Origin: Tsuneonella aeria | GTDB taxonomy: Bacteria > Pseudomonadota > Alphaproteobacteria > Sphingomonadales > Sphingomonadaceae | Reading direction: 5' to 3' | Assembly (NCBI RefSeq): GCF_009827495.1 | Contig: NZ_WTZA01000002.1 | Location: 434,001 to 498,000 of the forward strand | Length of the DNA: 64,000 nt | In this document: positions 1 through 7,762 of the stretch, one piece after another | Position numbering within the stretch: the first letter of the stretch is position 1 | How the letters are laid out: each line of letters starts with the position of its first letter | Program-made: the position numbers and the translations under genes | Notes under the pieces: generated by a model | Told to the model about the DNA's origin: nothing | What the model saw: only the letters and a program-made list of their open reading frames with translations | Databases searched by the model: none

Positions 1-2
1 GC

Positions 3-1136
3 AACAACTTGCGCTTGCAATCCAGCCTTTCGGGCACGGACCTCAGGAATGTGAGCGCGCGGGGCACCTTCCGGGGATCGCGCCTCAACATCACGAGCTT
101 CCGCGGCACCACGGGCGAAAGCGGCACCGTATCGGGCAGCGGGACAGTGGTGCTGGAGGACCTCGGCATCAGGGGTCCGCAGCTCGACATCCGCGCAGCG
201 GCGCGCAACGCGCGGATCCTCAATGCCAATGGCCTGACCGCCACCGTCACCGGCCCGCTCCGCATCGTGAGCGACGGCATCGGCGGCACCATCGCCGGGC
301 GTGTGCTGGTGGACCGCGCAAGCTGGCGGCTGGGCACCGCGGCGGCGGACCAGCGCCTGCCCCAGATCCGCACCCGGGAGATCAACCTCCCATATGACGT
401 TGCGCCGCGCGCGGTCGCCAGCCGGCCGTGGCGTTACCTGATCGATGCCCGCGCACCCAGCCGGATCGATGTCGACGGCATGGGCCTCGACAGCGAGTGG
501 GGCGGCACGATCCGCGTGCGCGGGACGACGGACGATCCGCGCCTTGGCGGGGAGGCGCGTGTGATCCGCGGCGATTACTCCTTCGCCGGGACGCGGTTCG
601 AGCTCACCCGCGGCATCATCCGGTTCGATGAAAGCACGCCGATCGACCCGCGCCTCGATATCCTTGCCGAGACGGAGGAGAACGGGCTGGCGGTGCAGGT
701 CAGCGTCCAGGGGAGCGCGCTGGCGCCGGAAATCGCGTTCTCTTCGACGCCCGCGCTGCCGGAAGAGGAGATTCTCGCCCGGCTGCTGTTCGGGGGCTCC
801 ATCACCGAACTGTCCGCCACAGATGTCCTGCAACTCGGCTCCGCGGTCGCTTCCCTGCGCGGCGGCGGCGGGATGGATCCGATCAACCAGCTGCGCACCG
901 CCATTGGGCTCGACCGCCTTCGCATCGTCAGCGCCGACCAGGCGCTGGGCCGCGGCACGGCCATCGCGCTGGGCAAGAACATCGGCCGGCGCTTCTACGT
1001 GGAGATCATCACCGACGGGCGCGGTTACAGCGCCACGCAGGGCGAGTTCCGCATCACGTCGTGGCTGTCGATCCTCGCCAGCATCTCAACCATCGGCCGC
1101 GAGTCGGTGGAAGTGCGGGCGCGCCGGGATTACTGA
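3..1136 (+). CDS. tamB: TamB-like translocation/assembly module protein, C-terminal part (5' end off window)
   Basis: The reading frame is open from the first bases, so only the last 377 residues of a larger protein are present. TamB spans the periplasm from the inner membrane and works with TamA to insert outer-membrane proteins and move lipids. The fragment is rich in short beta-strand motifs (GTVSGSGTVVLEDL, RGTTDDPRLGGEARV) and ends in the conserved DUF490/TamB terminal region, with LARLLFGGSITELSATD and a closing strand TSWLSILASISTIGRESVEV. The terminal pattern of a beta-strand domain ending in RARRDY is normal for the family. The first ATG/TTG near position 9 is internal and not a true start. 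TamA would be expected upstream, outside the window. The stop is followed after 13 bases by a strong hairpin. Confidence 0.85.
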   Translation, partial: NNLRLQSSLSGTDLRNVSARGTFRGSRLNITSFRGTTGESGTVSGSGTVVLEDLGIRGPQLDIRAAARNARILNANGLTATVTGPLRIVSDGIGGTIAGRVLVDRASWRLGTAAADQRLPQIRTREINLPYDVAPRAVASRPWRYLIDARAPSRIDVDGMGLDSEWGGTIRVRGTTDDPRLGGEARVIRGDYSFAGTRFELTRGIIRFDESTPIDPRLDILAETEENGLAVQVSVQGSALAPEIAFSSTPALPEEEILARLLFGGSITELSATDVLQLGSAVASLRGGGGMDPINQLRTAIGLDRLRIVSADQALGRGTAIALGKNIGRRFYVEIITDGRGYSATQGEFRITSWLSILASISTIGRESVEVRARRDY

Positions 1137-1149
1137 CTGCAGAATAACT

Positions 1150-1183
1150 GACCCCCGGCGCGGTTTTCGCCGCGCCGGGGGTC
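1150..1183. terminator. Bidirectional hairpin terminator between convergent genes
   Basis: A perfect 14-bp inverted repeat (1150-1163 with 1170-1183) encloses a 6-base TTTTCG loop. It lies between the convergent tamB-like gene and the fasciclin lipoprotein gene. No long T-run follows on either side, so efficiency is inferred from stem strength alone. Confidence 0.7.
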
Positions 1184-1202
1184 GTGTGATTACGCGAGGC
1201 GA

Positions 1203-1778
1203 TCAGGTGCCCGTGACGGGCTCCGCGGATTTCACCAGGCCATCCATGGGGAGCACCACCCCGTTGCTCGCGATAATGCCGGCACCATCGATCGTCGCGC
1301 GTTCACCGTTCGCGCCGGCCACGGTAATCGTGTCGCCGGCTTGCGAGAACGTCACCGCGCTATCGGCCAGGGTGCGCATGGTAACGGGCCCCTGCTTCTG
1401 CGCGATCGCCTGGGCAATCGCTTCGGTGGTGAGGTGGCCCGGGATCATGTGGCCACGCAGGATGGCTACGAGCTCGGCCCGGTGCGCCGGGTCCGTCAGC
1501 GCCTTGCCCGGTTCCCCAAGCGCGGCGAACGCCCGGTCATCCGGCGCCAGAAGGGTGTAGCTGCCGGGCCCGTCGAACACGTCGCCCAGCCCCGATTCCG
1601 ACAGCGCGCCCGCAACCGTCGTGAGGTTGGGCGCATCGCCGATGGCAGCCGCCAGCGTGCGCTGGGCGGTCTCGGTGGTCTGGGCCGCGGGCGCCGTCTT
1701 CGCATCATCGGAACAGGCCGCCAGCGATGCCAGGAGGGCGAGGGCGGTTGCCGCGGTAAAAGGTTTCAAATCACGCAT
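1203..1778 (-). CDS. Fasciclin (FAS1) domain lipoprotein
   Basis: A 191-residue secreted protein. The N-terminus is a lipoprotein signal: a basic start, a hydrophobic run, then the lipobox SLAAC at about residues 18-22. One FAS1 domain fills most of the rest, with family-typical blocks LLAPDDRAFAALG, GHMIPGHLTT, and a C-terminal strand pair around AGANGERATIDGAGI ending in the VLPMDGLV signature. FAS1 domains mediate adhesion or protein-protein contact at cell surfaces; the partner here is unknown. The gene starts 10 bases after the stop of the preceding secreted-protein gene on the same strand, with GGAGG overlapping that stop, so the two probably form one transcript. Confidence 0.85.
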   Translation of the reverse strand: MRDLKPFTAATALALLASLAACSDDAKTAPAAQTTETAQRTLAAAIGDAPNLTTVAGALSESGLGDVFDGPGSYTLLAPDDRAFAALGEPGKALTDPAHRAELVAILRGHMIPGHLTTEAIAQAIAQKQGPVTMRTLADSAVTFSQAGDTITVAGANGERATIDGAGIIASNGVVLPMDGLVKSAEPVTGT

Positions 1779-1788
1779 CCGCGCCTCC

Positions 1789-2901
1789 TCAAGTCAGTAA
1801 CTGGATCGCGGCCTGGATCAGCTGCGTGGTGGGATCGACCTGGTAAACATACCCGTCGGCATAGCGGTAATACGCGTCCGGTCCGTCAACGTACCGGTCG
1901 CGGTAGCTGTAGGGCACGTTATAGACATCGTACCCCAGCGGCATCCGCTGCCCCACCGCGAACTGGTCACCCGTCAGCAAGGCCGCGATCGCGGTGATTG
2001 CATCGGTCTGCGGATCGACGCGGTAGAACACGTCATCGGCATAGCGATAGCCGTTCGAGGGGCCGAGATTGTAGTAATCGACGTAGTAGTCCGGCACCGG
2101 ATAGGGATCGTAGTAATCCGGCCACGGCTGGCCCACCGACAACGCCCCGCCCAGCAGCGGCAGGTATCCCAGCACCGAACCGGTGTTGTTCATCCGATAG
2201 AGGTAGCCGTTGTCGTAATAGTACCGGCCATCGCCGATGCCGGAATAACCGAACCACGACGGGCTGTAATAATCGTCGCGCCATTCAGCGTAGCGGTCGC
2301 GCGCCAGTCCGGGCGGGGTGCAGCCGTTGTTCTTCTTGGCGAGGCCCGGGGGGCAGCCCTGGATCAGCCCGACGTTCACGTCACGGTCGAGGGCGACGTA
2401 GCGCACCCGCTCGCGGTTGCCGTCACGATCGCGGTCGCGATCGATGCGGACGTCCGAACCGCAGTCGGCACGGGCATTCCCCACACCGTTATTGCCCTGA
2501 TTGCCGTTATTGCCGTTGCCACGGTTCGCGGACGCGTTCTGCCCGCGTTCGGCCTGGCGGACGGCCTTGTCGGCCTTCGCGGGGCGGTCCGCATTGCCGT
2601 TCCCGCGTGAAGCCTGCTCGCGCGCGGCAGGCCCGCGCTCAGCCTTGGCATGCCGCTCCGCAGGGCCGCGGTCGGGCGCGTTACCCCGGGCCTTTGCCGG
2701 TCCGCCGCGCTCGGCTTTGGCATCGCCGCCGCCGCCCTTGCTGTTGCCGTTACCGTTACCGTTTCCGCCGCCTTGCTGCGGTCCGGCTGCGGCGCCTTTA
2801 CCGTTGCCGCCGCCATTGCCCCGGCCGTTGTCGGGCTGAGCGAACGCGGTACCGGCGGCGAGCGAGACGATTGCGGCGCCGATCAGAATCTTGCGCATCA
2901 T
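1789..2901 (-). CDS. Secreted Gly/Asn/Arg-rich protein with three C-terminal Tyr-rich repeats
   Basis: A 370-residue protein of unknown function. An Sec signal peptide (MMRKILIGAAIVSLAAGTAFA) is followed by about 130 residues of low-complexity Gly-Asn-Gly and Ala/Lys/Arg sequence. A short Cys-containing region follows with a PPGLAKKNNGCTPPGLAR motif, reminiscent of RcnB-like periplasmic proteins. The C-terminal half holds three related units of about 45 residues, each with YxYADxxxYRVDPxTxxI-like sequence and ending in LL. The start is chosen at the MM pair because AAAGGAGA lies just upstream; the frame stays open further 5' but there it overlaps the lysozyme gene. Probably co-transcribed with the FAS1 lipoprotein downstream. 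An envelope or matrix role is a guess. Confidence 0.8.
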   Translation of the reverse strand: MMRKILIGAAIVSLAAGTAFAQPDNGRGNGGGNGKGAAAGPQQGGGNGNGNGNSKGGGGDAKAERGGPAKARGNAPDRGPAERHAKAERGPAAREQASRGNGNADRPAKADKAVRQAERGQNASANRGNGNNGNQGNNGVGNARADCGSDVRIDRDRDRDGNRERVRYVALDRDVNVGLIQGCPPGLAKKNNGCTPPGLARDRYAEWRDDYYSPSWFGYSGIGDGRYYYDNGYLYRMNNTGSVLGYLPLLGGALSVGQPWPDYYDPYPVPDYYVDYYNLGPSNGYRYADDVFYRVDPQTDAITAIAALLTGDQFAVGQRMPLGYDVYNVPYSYRDRYVDGPDAYYRYADGYVYQVDPTTQLIQAAIQLLT

Positions 2902-2984
2902 TGATCTCCTTTGCGCAGACAAACGGGGCGTTAGGCGAGTCGGTTCCATGAACCCTGCACAACGATTCGCAGGGGGCGCGCGCT

Positions 2985-3575
2985 TTATTCTCCGCGGTAG
3001 AGCGCGGCTTCGGCCGCGCGGCGGCGGGAAAGGCCCCGCATGACGCGTCCCCCGGCGCGGTTCCAGCGCGCGAACTCCGTTGCCGCCCCTGCATGGTCCC
3101 CCGCGACATGGCGACGTTTCAGGGTCGCCCTGCCGATCGCGCCGGTGTTGTAGTGAAAGCTGACGAGCGCATCGAACTGCGCCTGCGTGGTGGGTGCGTC
3201 GCCGATCGCACGCGAGACGTCGGCGGCATAGCGGGCGAGGTCCGAAGCCAGGCGCGCGTCGCATTGTTCGCGGGTCCAGACGGTTCCCGCCACGATGTCG
3301 GGGCCGGTCGCGCCCCAGCCGATCGTCCACGGCGCGTCGCCGGTGCCGGGGTCGGGATACGCCTCGATCATGCCATCAGGCCGGAGCTTGCCCAACCCCT
3401 CGAACGCCTGGATCAGCGCGACGCCGCGTTCCGACAACGTGGAGGGGCTGTCGGGGGAAGCTGGTCCGGCGTGCTGCGCCGCATCGATGGCGCGGTCCAG
3501 CGCGCGCACTTCCGAAGGCCGGAATCCGCGTCCGAGCATACGGCGAACGGCGTCGAAAATGGACTTGCGGTGCAT
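2985..3575 (-). CDS. Phage-type lysozyme (GH24 family)
   Basis: A 196-residue muramidase-like protein that would cleave the glycan strands of peptidoglycan. The GH24 triad is visible: Glu in LIQAFEG, Asp in AYPDPGTG, and Thr in WTIGWGAT. Further family blocks include WTREQCDARLASDLA, FDALVSFHYNTGA and a terminal GLSRRRAAEAALYRGE, the usual endolysin ending. The N-terminal 40 residues form an amphipathic extension without a clear signal peptide. The start at MHRKSIF was chosen because the upstream extension is low in quality. No holin or other phage gene lies nearby, so this is more likely a domesticated or chromosomal lysozyme than part of a prophage. Confidence 0.85.
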   Translation of the reverse strand: MHRKSIFDAVRRMLGRGFRPSEVRALDRAIDAAQHAGPASPDSPSTLSERGVALIQAFEGLGKLRPDGMIEAYPDPGTGDAPWTIGWGATGPDIVAGTVWTREQCDARLASDLARYAADVSRAIGDAPTTQAQFDALVSFHYNTGAIGRATLKRRHVAGDHAGAATEFARWNRAGGRVMRGLSRRRAAEAALYRGE

Positions 3576-3714
3576 GGCGGGCCTCTTGTGCAGGAACGGG
3601 GGGAGGGGGGCCCGATAGTGCAGCACCCGGGTTGTAGGACAATGGTTTCGCGGTGGCGCGGCATCGTGGCGCTTCAGCCGCAATGCCTAGGATTCCCAAA
3701 AAGGCGCATTCCGC

Positions 3715-3897
3715 ATGGTGATGACCGAGGCGTGCATCCACGTCGCCGACGTGCACGACCGCATGCCGGTGATCCTCAAGCGCGGCGACTGGACCGACTG
3801 GCTCGACGGCGTCCCCGACGACGCGGGCCTGCTCTGCCGGCCCTATCCAGACATGATCGCAGTGGAGCGAACCGCGCAGCGTTGGAGCGGCGCGTGA
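3715..3897 (+). pseudogene. C-terminal remnant of an SRAP (YedK/HMCES-like) SOS-associated peptidase
   Basis: Sixty codons that match only the end of an SRAP protein, which normally has about 200-230 residues. SRAP proteins form a thiazolidine crosslink with abasic sites in single-stranded DNA. The fragment starts at the conserved TEA block and keeps the HDRMPVIL signature, including the family's active-site His, then WTDWLDG and a degenerate tail. The N-terminal Cys that forms the DNA crosslink is missing, so the piece cannot work as SRAP. The 130 bases upstream belong to the lysozyme promoter side and hold no more of the gene. The same frame continues past its stop into an XRE-type remnant. 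Confidence 0.7.
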
Positions 3898-3969
3898 GGC
3901 GGCGGCGCCAAGACCGCGCTTCTGCTCAATGCGCGGGCCCGGGCCAAAGCTGGTCGCGAGTTATGGTTC

Positions 3970-4155
3970 GTGCTGGGGACGGGGGCACGCGCCCGCGCCG
4001 GGCTCAAGCAGGCCGAACTCGCCGAGCGCATGGGCACCAGCCAGAGCGCCGTAGCGCGACTGGAGAGCGGTAAGGGGCGGCCGTCGGTGGCGACGTTGGA
4101 GAAGCTGGCGCAGGCGACGGGCAGCAAGCTGAGGATTGCCCTTGAGGCCGCGTGA
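3970..4155 (+). CDS. Short XRE-family helix-turn-helix protein (possible antitoxin remnant)
   Basis: Sixty-one residues from a GTG start, almost all a Cro/C1 helix-turn-helix: LKQAELAERMGTSQSAVARL and SGKGRPSVATLEKLAQATG. This closely resembles the C-terminal HTH half of HigA-type antitoxins, which normally have about 95 residues with an acidic N-terminal part. Here that N-terminal part is lacking, and the same frame is open back to the SRAP remnant stop at 3895-3897, giving a sequence unlike the usual N-terminus. No toxin gene is adjacent. It may be a minimal regulator or a decayed antitoxin left by a rearrangement that also truncated the SRAP gene. Confidence 0.55.
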   Translation: MLGTGARARAGLKQAELAERMGTSQSAVARLESGKGRPSVATLEKLAQATGSKLRIALEAA

Positions 4156-4288
4156 AGCGGCAGAAAACCGGCCTAATCCCGCGCAACGGATGGACGCCAG
4201 AACAGGTGCGAAACCTCATGGCGAGCGAGCCCCCACCGGGCCGCGGCGCAGGCGGGCGGGCTTGCCGCGTCGGCGATCCGGGGCCGTG

Positions 4289-4774
4289 CTATAGCCCGGT
4301 GCTGAGCAGCGCGAGGGCCTGGGCCAGCGCGGTATCGGTGTCCTCCGCCTCCTGCGCCATGCGCGACAGCGCGGTGTCCGCATCCTTCTTGCCCAGCTTG
4401 CGGGCGAGGGCGATGGCCGTTTCGTAGCTCACCCGCTGCGATTGCTTGCCCTTCCGCAGTGCACCGGCGATCGCAATGTCGCGCAAGGGGCCGCGCGCGA
4501 TGGTCTCGGCATCGTTGTCGGCATCGTCGAGGATCGCGCGTAGCCAGATGTTCTCCGTGTCTCCGGCGTCGGCATCGAGCGTGCCGAGCGCCTGCGTCAG
4601 TGCGTCGCGCTGCCGGGCGCTGCGGTCCTCGTCCTCGGCAACGATCGTGCGCAGGGCGTCGTCGGCGAGATTGCCTTGCACCGTACCGAGCCGTTCCACC
4701 ATCGCCCGTTCGCCGTCGTGCAGGTCCTGCAAGGCCATCACCAGCAGATCGCGTGTTGTTTCGACTTCGGCCAT
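4289..4774 (-). CDS. Ferritin-like DUF892 (YciF-type) protein
   Basis: A 161-residue, highly acidic, all-helical protein of the DUF892/YciF family: a ferritin-like four-helix bundle seen in general-stress regulons of proteobacteria. Helical blocks TTRDLLVMALQDLHDGERAMVERL, a middle Asp-rich stretch and SYETAIALARKLGKKDADTALS follow the family pattern; the exact function (metal binding or oxidative and osmotic stress) is not settled. The start at MAEVETT is supported by AAAGGA about 7 bases upstream. Upstream on this strand at 4829-4805 is a near-consensus EcfG site (GGGAC, 16 bases, CGTT). It is divergent from the CBS protein gene, which has its own EcfG-like promoter. Confidence 0.8.
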   Translation of the reverse strand: MAEVETTRDLLVMALQDLHDGERAMVERLGTVQGNLADDALRTIVAEDEDRSARQRDALTQALGTLDADAGDTENIWLRAILDDADNDAETIARGPLRDIAIAGALRKGKQSQRVSYETAIALARKLGKKDADTALSRMAQEAEDTDTALAQALALLSTGL

Positions 4775-4804
4775 GTTTGTCCTTTCGATGCTCGCCCTCA
4801 GATC

Positions 4805-4829
4805 AACGCCCGGCACCGGGAAATGTCCC
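4805..4829 (-). promoter_or_regulatory. Candidate EcfG (general stress sigma factor) promoter for the DUF892 gene
   Basis: Read on the minus strand: GGGAC, a 16-base spacer, then CGTT. The consensus for alphaproteobacterial EcfG promoters is GGAAC-N16/17-CGTT, so one base departs from it. It lies 30 bases upstream of the DUF892 start codon. Confidence 0.45.
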
Positions 4830-4909
4830 GCGACCCGGTCAGGCCGTGATCCTGGACTCCTGAACTCGGAAGAGGGGCGAGACTGACGGTGCGGTGATCG
4901 CGCAGTGCA

Positions 4910-4935
4910 GGAACGCCTGCCCCGGCATGGCCGTT
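4910..4935 (+). promoter_or_regulatory. Candidate EcfG promoter for the CBS-domain gene
   Basis: GGAAC at 4910-4914, a 17-base spacer, then CGTT at 4932-4935: an exact match to the EcfG consensus. It ends 43 bases before the start codon of the CBS-domain gene at 4979. Confidence 0.65.
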
Positions 4936-4978
4936 GGCGCAGGGTACCCTCCCGCTCCCACTTGAAAGGATCGCAGCG

Positions 4979-5386
4979 ATGACCGCCATTTCACAGATCA
5001 TGACCGCCAATCCCCAGGCCGCCCAGGCGGGCGACAGCCTGCGCACGGTGGCCCAGGCCATGCAGCAGGGCGATTTCGGCTCCATGCCGGTGGTCGACGG
5101 GGGGCGCCTTGCCGGCGTCGTCACCGATCGCGACATCGCCGTGCGGGGAGTGGCGCAGGGACTTTCCAGCGACGAGCCCGTATCGCGCGTGATGACGGCC
5201 GAGCCGGTCTGTGTCGGACCCGACTGCGATCTGCAGGAAGCCGCCCAGTTGATGCAGGAAAAGCAAATCCGCAGGCTCTACGTCACCGAGAACGATTCGC
5301 TGGTTGGTGTCGCTGCGCTGGCGGACGTGGTTGCGGCTGCGGGTGATGAGCTTAGCGGCGAAACGATCGAGAAAATCTCCCAATAA
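4979..5386 (+). CDS. Tandem CBS-domain protein
   Basis: A 135-residue cytosolic protein made of two CBS motifs (about residues 8-58 and 72-124), which pair to form an adenosyl-ligand binding module. Visible signatures are MTANPQAAQAGDSL, GSMPVVDGGRLAGVVTDRD, VMTAEPVCVGPDCDLQEAA and IRRLYVTENDSLVGVAALAD. Stand-alone CBS pairs of this size usually sense energy or redox state; the partner is unknown. The start at 4979 is supported by GAAAGGA upstream; an in-frame start at 4934 would run through the promoter. The exact EcfG-type promoter in front suggests general stress control, matching the divergent DUF892 gene. Confidence 0.85.
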   Translation: MTAISQIMTANPQAAQAGDSLRTVAQAMQQGDFGSMPVVDGGRLAGVVTDRDIAVRGVAQGLSSDEPVSRVMTAEPVCVGPDCDLQEAAQLMQEKQIRRLYVTENDSLVGVAALADVVAAAGDELSGETIEKISQ

Positions 5387-5403
5387 GCGGCTGCATGTCT
5401 GCC

Positions 5404-5438
5404 CCGTGCCGCGCGGACATTGACTTCGCGCGGCACGG
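5404..5438. terminator. Hairpin after CBS gene
   Basis: A perfect 12-bp inverted repeat (5404-5415 with 5427-5438) with an 11-base loop, 17 bases after the CBS gene stop. There is no T-run; it could terminate or stabilise the transcript. Confidence 0.5.
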
Positions 5439-5524
5439 AGTAGAGGCGGTCGTTCGTCGATTGGCGGGAGCGGTTCGCAGGGCTGGCGGTGCTTGCCGCG
5501 CGGCTTGCGCTAAACCACCGTTTC

Positions 5525-6421
5525 ATGAGAAGAATTCGCACCGCGCAGATCGCCGTTCCGATCGCCTTGCTGGCGTCCGCTGCCACGGCGGGCGCAGATG
5601 ACACGGCATCTGATGACGCCGCTGCCGAAGCCGGCGATCCCATCGTCGTGTCAGGGATCGCCCAGCAGGAAGAACGGCTGGAAGACTTCGCGACCCAGCT
5701 TTCCGAAGCCGATCCGACATCGCCCATCGCGCTCTATGAACCGGGGCAATACTGTCCGGGCGTGGTGGGCCTTTCGCCGGTGTGGAACCAGGAGATTGCA
5801 CGGCGCATGCGCGAGGTCGCCCAGGCGACGGGAATCAAGCCCGCGCAGGGCGCGTGTCGGACCAGCGCCCTGGTCCTGTTCGGCAACAACCGCCGCGAGC
5901 TGCTGCGCCAGTTCCAGGCGATGCATCCCGAATACTTCACGGAACTGACGGGCGAACGGATCGATTTCCAGGGCCGCGAGGCGCCGGTGATGGCGTGGAA
6001 ACTGCTCGCCCGGCTCGACCGCGATGGAAAGCCGATCCAGGTGAATGGCGATGGCATCCAGGTAGTCGAGGTCAACAGCGGCATGTCGCGCACGGCGGCC
6101 GCGACGCGCCCGATCATCGCGATGTCGGTGGTGCTGATCGATCGCAGTGCGATCCGGGGGCTGAATACGCGGCAGATCGCCGACTATGCACTGATGCGCA
6201 GCGTGACCGATACCGATCCGGCGCGGGTCAAGGCGAGCGTCGCGCCCACGATCCTGAAGGTAGTCGACGCGCCGGAAGGGAGCGAAACGCCGCTATCGCT
6301 CACCAGCTGGGACTTCGCTTACGTGAAAAGCCGGTACGCGGTGAACCGATGGAGCCTGGGCCCATCGCAGATGGCCTCGATCCGCGCCGGGATGAAGCAT
6401 AACCTCCAGGCCGGGGAATAG
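5525..6421 (+). CDS. Secreted protein of unknown function
   Basis: A 298-residue protein I do not recognise at family level. It begins with a signal peptide (MRRIRTAQIAVPIALLASAATAGA), followed by an acidic linker and DPIVVSGIAQQEERLEDF, a motif that often precedes the mature domain in sphingomonad exported proteins. The mature part has two Cys residues (in GQYCPGVVG and QGACRTS) that could form a disulfide, then a long mixed alpha/beta region ending in NRWSLGPSQMASIRAGM. This looks like the conserved hypothetical exported proteins common in Sphingomonadales. The ATG at 5525 was preferred over one 36 bases upstream because it gives a clean signal peptide. Confidence 0.75.
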   Translation: MRRIRTAQIAVPIALLASAATAGADDTASDDAAAEAGDPIVVSGIAQQEERLEDFATQLSEADPTSPIALYEPGQYCPGVVGLSPVWNQEIARRMREVAQATGIKPAQGACRTSALVLFGNNRRELLRQFQAMHPEYFTELTGERIDFQGREAPVMAWKLLARLDRDGKPIQVNGDGIQVVEVNSGMSRTAAATRPIIAMSVVLIDRSAIRGLNTRQIADYALMRSVTDTDPARVKASVAPTILKVVDAPEGSETPLSLTSWDFAYVKSRYAVNRWSLGPSQMASIRAGMKHNLQAGE

Positions 6422-6519
6422 GGCGGCTCCCCTTCGGCTGGGGATGACTGCGCGCGCGGGCTGGAACCGCCGGCGAAGCTGTGTGCTTAACCAAGGCACA
6501 CATACCATAGGTTCAATTT

Positions 6520-7083
6520 ATGCTCGAACACGTCCCCGCCTTTCTCGGCCGCCTGCTCAAGAACGTCCGCGCCGGCCATGGCAAGCTCACCGTCGCGAAG
6601 ATCGGCGGGCCCGATACGATGAATGCGGGCGGCTTCACGCTTACCAGCCCTGCTTTCGAGGATGGGGAGGAACTCGATCCAATGTTCACGGCGGACGAGG
6701 AGGATGCCTGCGCCCCTCCGCTCGCGTGGACTGCACCGCCCTCCGGCACGCGCGCGCTGGTGCTGATTGTGGAGGATCCCGACGCCCCGGGGCCGGAACC
6801 CCTCGTTCACCTGCTGGGCTGGGGGTTCGACGTCGGGCCCGGCGACCTTTTCGAAGGGGACGACCCGCCGTTCGTCGGCCTCAATTCCCACCAGCAGGCC
6901 GGCTGGCTCCCCCCCGACCCGCCGAGCGGTCATGGCAGCCACGATTACGTGTTCCAGATGTTCGCGCTCGATCGGCCGGTCGATCTGCCTCCCGGGAAGG
7001 GTCGCGACGCGCTGATCGAGGCGATGCAGGGCCATGTCCTGGCCGCCGCGGTGCTTACCGGCACCTATGCGCGGGAAGGCTAG
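6520..7083 (+). CDS. PEBP family protein (YbhB/YbcL, Raf-kinase-inhibitor-like)
   Basis: A 187-residue protein of the bacterial phosphatidylethanolamine-binding protein family. Typical signatures are present: CAPPLAWTAPPSGTRALVLIVEDPDAP, the GxN-type block FVGLNSHQQAGWLPPDPPSGHGSHDYVFQMFALD, and the final GHVLAAAVLTGTYAR. No signal peptide is seen, so it is probably cytosolic. Bacterial members bind small anionic ligands, but the physiological ligand is unknown. A small lipoprotein gene begins 4 bases after its stop. Confidence 0.88.
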   Translation: MLEHVPAFLGRLLKNVRAGHGKLTVAKIGGPDTMNAGGFTLTSPAFEDGEELDPMFTADEEDACAPPLAWTAPPSGTRALVLIVEDPDAPGPEPLVHLLGWGFDVGPGDLFEGDDPPFVGLNSHQQAGWLPPDPPSGHGSHDYVFQMFALDRPVDLPPGKGRDALIEAMQGHVLAAAVLTGTYAREG

Positions 7084-7087
7084 TTCC

Positions 7088-7693
7088 GTGCCCCCGCCGA
7101 TCGTTCCGCTGGCCGGGCTGCTGCTGGCCGCGGCCTGTTCCTCTCCCGAGCCTGCGGCCCAGCCCGACGAAGCGCCCCGGGGTGAGCCGGCGACGGTAAC
7201 GCCGGCGCCACGCGAACCTGACGCCGCGGCCACTGTCCCGCCGGCCAGCGATGCAGCGGACTCGGCGGCGAACGTGCTAACCCTGGAGGGTCTCGGTGAT
7301 CTCCTCATCGGGCGCCCGGTCCCTGCCGACAGCAGCTTCGCCAGCCGCGGCGCGCAAGTCCCCGGGACGGATTGCCGGACGATGACGTCCCGCAGCTATC
7401 CCGATGTCTATGCGCTGATACAAGACGGGCAGGTACGACGGGTGACTGTTGCCGGTGATTCGCCCGTGACGCTCGCGGGAGGGATCGGAGTTGGCGCGAC
7501 CGAAGCGGCGGTTGAAGCAGCCTATCCGGGTCTCGTTGAAGACGCGCACGAATATGTCGCGGCGCCGGGCAAATATCTGACGCAGCCGGGCAGCGGCGCG
7601 CGCCTCCGTTTCGAAATTGACAGCGACCGCCGCGTCTCCGCAATCCATGCCGGTCTCATGCCGCAGCTTGGCTATGTCGAAGGATGCGCGTGA
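7088..7693 (+). CDS. Small lipoprotein of unknown function
   Basis: Two hundred and one residues from a GTG at 7088, chosen because it puts a compact lipoprotein signal (PIVPLAGLLLAAAC) right at the N-terminus and has GGAAGG 8 bases upstream. An ATG at 7067 would overlap the PEBP gene and lengthen the signal awkwardly. After the lipidated Cys comes a Pro/Ala/Glu-rich linker of about 50 residues. A globular domain follows with two Cys (TDCRTMTS and the terminal GCA), GGIGVGATEAAVEAAYPGL and a YLTQPGSGARLRFEID strand, a layout found in many uncharacterised sphingomonad lipoproteins. Probably co-transcribed with the PEBP gene. Confidence 0.75.
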   Translation: MPPPIVPLAGLLLAAACSSPEPAAQPDEAPRGEPATVTPAPREPDAAATVPPASDAADSAANVLTLEGLGDLLIGRPVPADSSFASRGAQVPGTDCRTMTSRSYPDVYALIQDGQVRRVTVAGDSPVTLAGGIGVGATEAAVEAAYPGLVEDAHEYVAAPGKYLTQPGSGARLRFEIDSDRRVSAIHAGLMPQLGYVEGCA

Positions 7694-7762
7694 ACCGCCG
7701 TCCTGCCATGGCGCGAACGAAAGAGTGTTTGACGGCGGCCTGGGCGCATCGCAGTAAAAGCG

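Noticed and set aside
2985..3575. Lysozyme as evidence of a prophage
   Set aside because: No other phage genes occur around it.
4152..4427. A short ORF starting at the XRE stop (GTGA)
   Set aside because: Most of it is antisense to the DUF892 gene; only the first 30 codons are free and match nothing known.
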